Part shown: positions 62,578 to 64,000 of the stretch, in pieces | How the letters are laid out: each line of letters opens with the position of its first letter | How positions within the stretch are numbered: the first letter of the stretch is position 1 | Assembly: GCF_035194505.1 (NCBI RefSeq) | Contig: NZ_CP136573.1 | Location: forward strand, 1,178,001 to 1,242,000 | DNA: 64,000 nucleotides | From: Erythrobacter sp. | Lineage (GTDB): Bacteria; Pseudomonadota; Alphaproteobacteria; Sphingomonadales; Sphingomonadaceae | Direction of reading: 5' to 3' | Position numbers and translations under genes: made by a program | The notes under the pieces: generated by a model | The model's input: the letters and a program-made list of their open reading frames with translations, nothing else | What the model was told of the DNA's origin: nothing | Database searches by the model: none

Positions 62578-64000
62578 TCAGAACTTGTAGCCGAACTCCA
62601 CCCCGAGGCGCTGGCGCGCGCCGGGCGAGATGAACGAGCCGCCGAATTCGACCGCAGTGATCACCTCGTTGAGATACTTCTCGTTGAAGAGGTTCTCGGC
62701 ATAAGCAAACAGCGACCAGGTCTGCGTCTCCACACCAATGCGCAGGTCCGCCACGCCGAAGGTATCGCGCTGCGAGACCGAGTAATCGGCATCACCCACG
62801 AAGGCCGGCAGTGCCAGCGCCGAGCCCGGCAGCAGACCGCTGAACAGCGTCGGGTTGGTGTTGTTCTGCATGGTGTGGAACCACGTCGGACCGGTGATGC
62901 GGTAATCGGCGCGCGCGACGAAATCGAGCGTGTCGGTGACCGGCAGATCCAGCTGGGTGCCGAGGTTGATGGTGTAGTCCGCAGTGTAGGGCGACTTGTT
63001 GCCGACCGTGCCCGGACGCGAGGCATTGGCCTTGATCTCGCTCTCGGTCACGTTGGCCGAGCCGAACACAGTCCAGCCGTCGAGGATCTTGGCGGTGAGG
63101 TTTGCCTCGGCGCCGTAGATCTCCACCTCGTCGATGTTCGAGACCACGCGCAGCAGGCCGAACCCGCCGACGAAGAACTCGAAGAACTGCATGTCGTCGA
63201 TGGTGGTGTAGTAACCGGCGAGGTCATAGGTCACCACGCCATCGAGGAGATCGCCCTTGATCCCGACTTCGAAGGCGCTCGAGACTTCCTTGCGATACTG
63301 GTCGTTGATGAGGACGTTGGTGCCGATGAAGCGGTTGAACGACTGGTCGACAATCGCGGCCGAGCCCTGGTTGTTGAACCCGCCCGATTTGAAGCCGACG
63401 CCCCAGTTGGCGTAGAGATTGGCATTGTCGGCCAGCTCGTAACGCAGCGAGATCTTGGGCTGGAACTGGCTGAAGGTTTCCGACTTGCCCGGGATTGCCT
63501 GCACATTGCCCGCCACCACGGTCTGGCCGGGGTTGATCGGCCCGCCGGTAATCGGATCGCGCACCGCCGGAACGAGGCTCTGCACCTGCCGGTCCTCGAT
63601 ATCGTAACGGCCCGCGACGCTGATGTTGAAGCGGTCGCTCACATCGAAATCGGCCGAGGCGAACAGCGCGAAGACATCGGTCTTGAAGCTGTCGTGATAG
63701 AGCTGGGTGGTCGGGTTGGTCGTATTCGGCGCGTTGTAGAGCTGACGGATCACGCCCTGCCCGAGGTCCGCCCCGAGGCTGACGCCCACTTCGCGGTCGA
63801 TGTGGAGGTAATAGGCGCCCACCTGCCAGTCGAGGGTATTGTCCCCGTTGGAAGCGAGGCGGATTTCCGCGCTGATATCGCTCTGCTCGCGGATCTGGAA
63901 CTGGGTGCCGTCACAGGTGGTCGGGCTGTAGGGGCCAAAGGTCGATCCGGTCGCCGGGTTGAAGATGAACGGGATCGGGCTGGTGCCGATGAAGGTCGGC
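62578..64000 (-). CDS. TonB-dependent outer membrane receptor, C-terminal part
   Basis: About 474 residues of a TonB-dependent receptor; the plug and signal peptide lie beyond the right edge. The visible part is all beta-barrel: LDWQVGAYYLHIDREVGVSL, FDVSDRFNISVAGRYDIED, KISLRYELADNANLYANWGV and YKSGGFN-type strands, ending in the terminal Phe of RLGVEFGYKF. The nearest in-frame ATG-like codon inside (63822) is a Val/GTG within the barrel and not the start. The substrate (siderophore, sugar, other) cannot be set from this half; sphingomonads carry many such receptors. Confidence 0.93.
   Translation of the reverse strand, partial: PTFIGTSPIPFIFNPATGSTFGPYSPTTCDGTQFQIREQSDISAEIRLASNGDNTLDWQVGAYYLHIDREVGVSLGADLGQGVIRQLYNAPNTTNPTTQLYHDSFKTDVFALFASADFDVSDRFNISVAGRYDIEDRQVQSLVPAVRDPITGGPINPGQTVVAGNVQAIPGKSETFSQFQPKISLRYELADNANLYANWGVGFKSGGFNNQGSAAIVDQSFNRFIGTNVLINDQYRKEVSSAFEVGIKGDLLDGVVTYDLAGYYTTIDDMQFFEFFVGGFGLLRVVSNIDEVEIYGAEANLTAKILDGWTVFGSANVTESEIKANASRPGTVGNKSPYTADYTINLGTQLDLPVTDTLDFVARADYRITGPTWFHTMQNNTNPTLFSGLLPGSALALPAFVGDADYSVSQRDTFGVADLRIGVETQTWSLFAYAENLFNEKYLNEVITAVEFGGSFISPGARQRLGVEFGYKF

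Overview
The window is a high-GC chromosomal segment from an alphaproteobacterium, most likely a sphingomonad of the Erythrobacter/Porphyrobacter group. The support is the bamA-rseP-dxr-cdsA-uppS-frr-pyrH-tsf-rpsB order, an alphaproteobacterial F1-ATPase zeta inhibitor (DUF1476), a bacterial NDUFS4-type complex I protein, and the carotenoid genes crtW and crtZ. About 78 genes are supported. Most are housekeeping genes packed tail to head with 4-14 bp overlaps. Family calls come from motifs read by eye; no database search was run.

Layout. 1-9000: outer-membrane assembly, isoprenoid/undecaprenyl and phospholipid synthesis, ribosome recycling, UMP kinase, EF-Ts and S2, all on the minus strand, with one plus-strand metallo-beta-lactamase-fold gene between pyrH and tsf. 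9000-12400: a small membrane-protein gene behind a LexA-like box, then pssA, psd and a KAS III-like enzyme. 12400-17400: a LysR regulator divergent from dabB-dabA, a bicarbonate-accumulation (DAB) system. 18400-25060: a perfect parS site, then a 6.4 kb island in the 3' end of tRNA-Tyr. The island holds a P4-type integrase, a decayed integrase tail, an AlpA-like regulator, a Cys-rich protein and a primase-polymerase cut off by an IS21-family element. 25200-37300: rlmB-like methylase, HU, Lon, EbfC, DnaX, SRP RNA, NDUFS4-like protein, HrpB, polyprenyl diphosphate synthase and chorismate mutase.

37300-46980: envelope and signalling genes: a lipoprotein, a secreted Thr/Arg-rich protein, an ECF sigma factor with a membrane partner, a two-component system whose leader carries a 9-bp tandem array, a PepSY protein, a SIMPL protein, an ABC-F ATPase with an 11-aa repeat linker, and a DUF6456/XRE divergent pair. 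47000-53250: glycosyltransferase, secF-secD-yajC, a long near-perfect hairpin, tRNA-Pro, and an OprP-like porin behind three PHO-box half-sites. 53360-54800: an IS630-family element that separated a VOC-family gene from its start region. 54790-62500: crtZ and crtW, a thioesterase, leuC-leuD with a small membrane protein between them, a quinone oxidoreductase, the zeta inhibitor, BolA, monothiol glutaredoxin, a duplicated intergenic hairpin element and a NUDIX hydrolase. 62578-64000: the C-terminal part of a TonB-dependent receptor running off the window.

Main points of interest: the DAB operon with its operator-like palindrome, the decaying tRNA-Tyr island with conserved arm sites, the parS site, the LexA-box small membrane protein, the tandem array before the two-component system, the IS630-displaced start, and an 11-bp-periodic GGGGTCAA repeat found both beside parS and inside the ABC-F gene.
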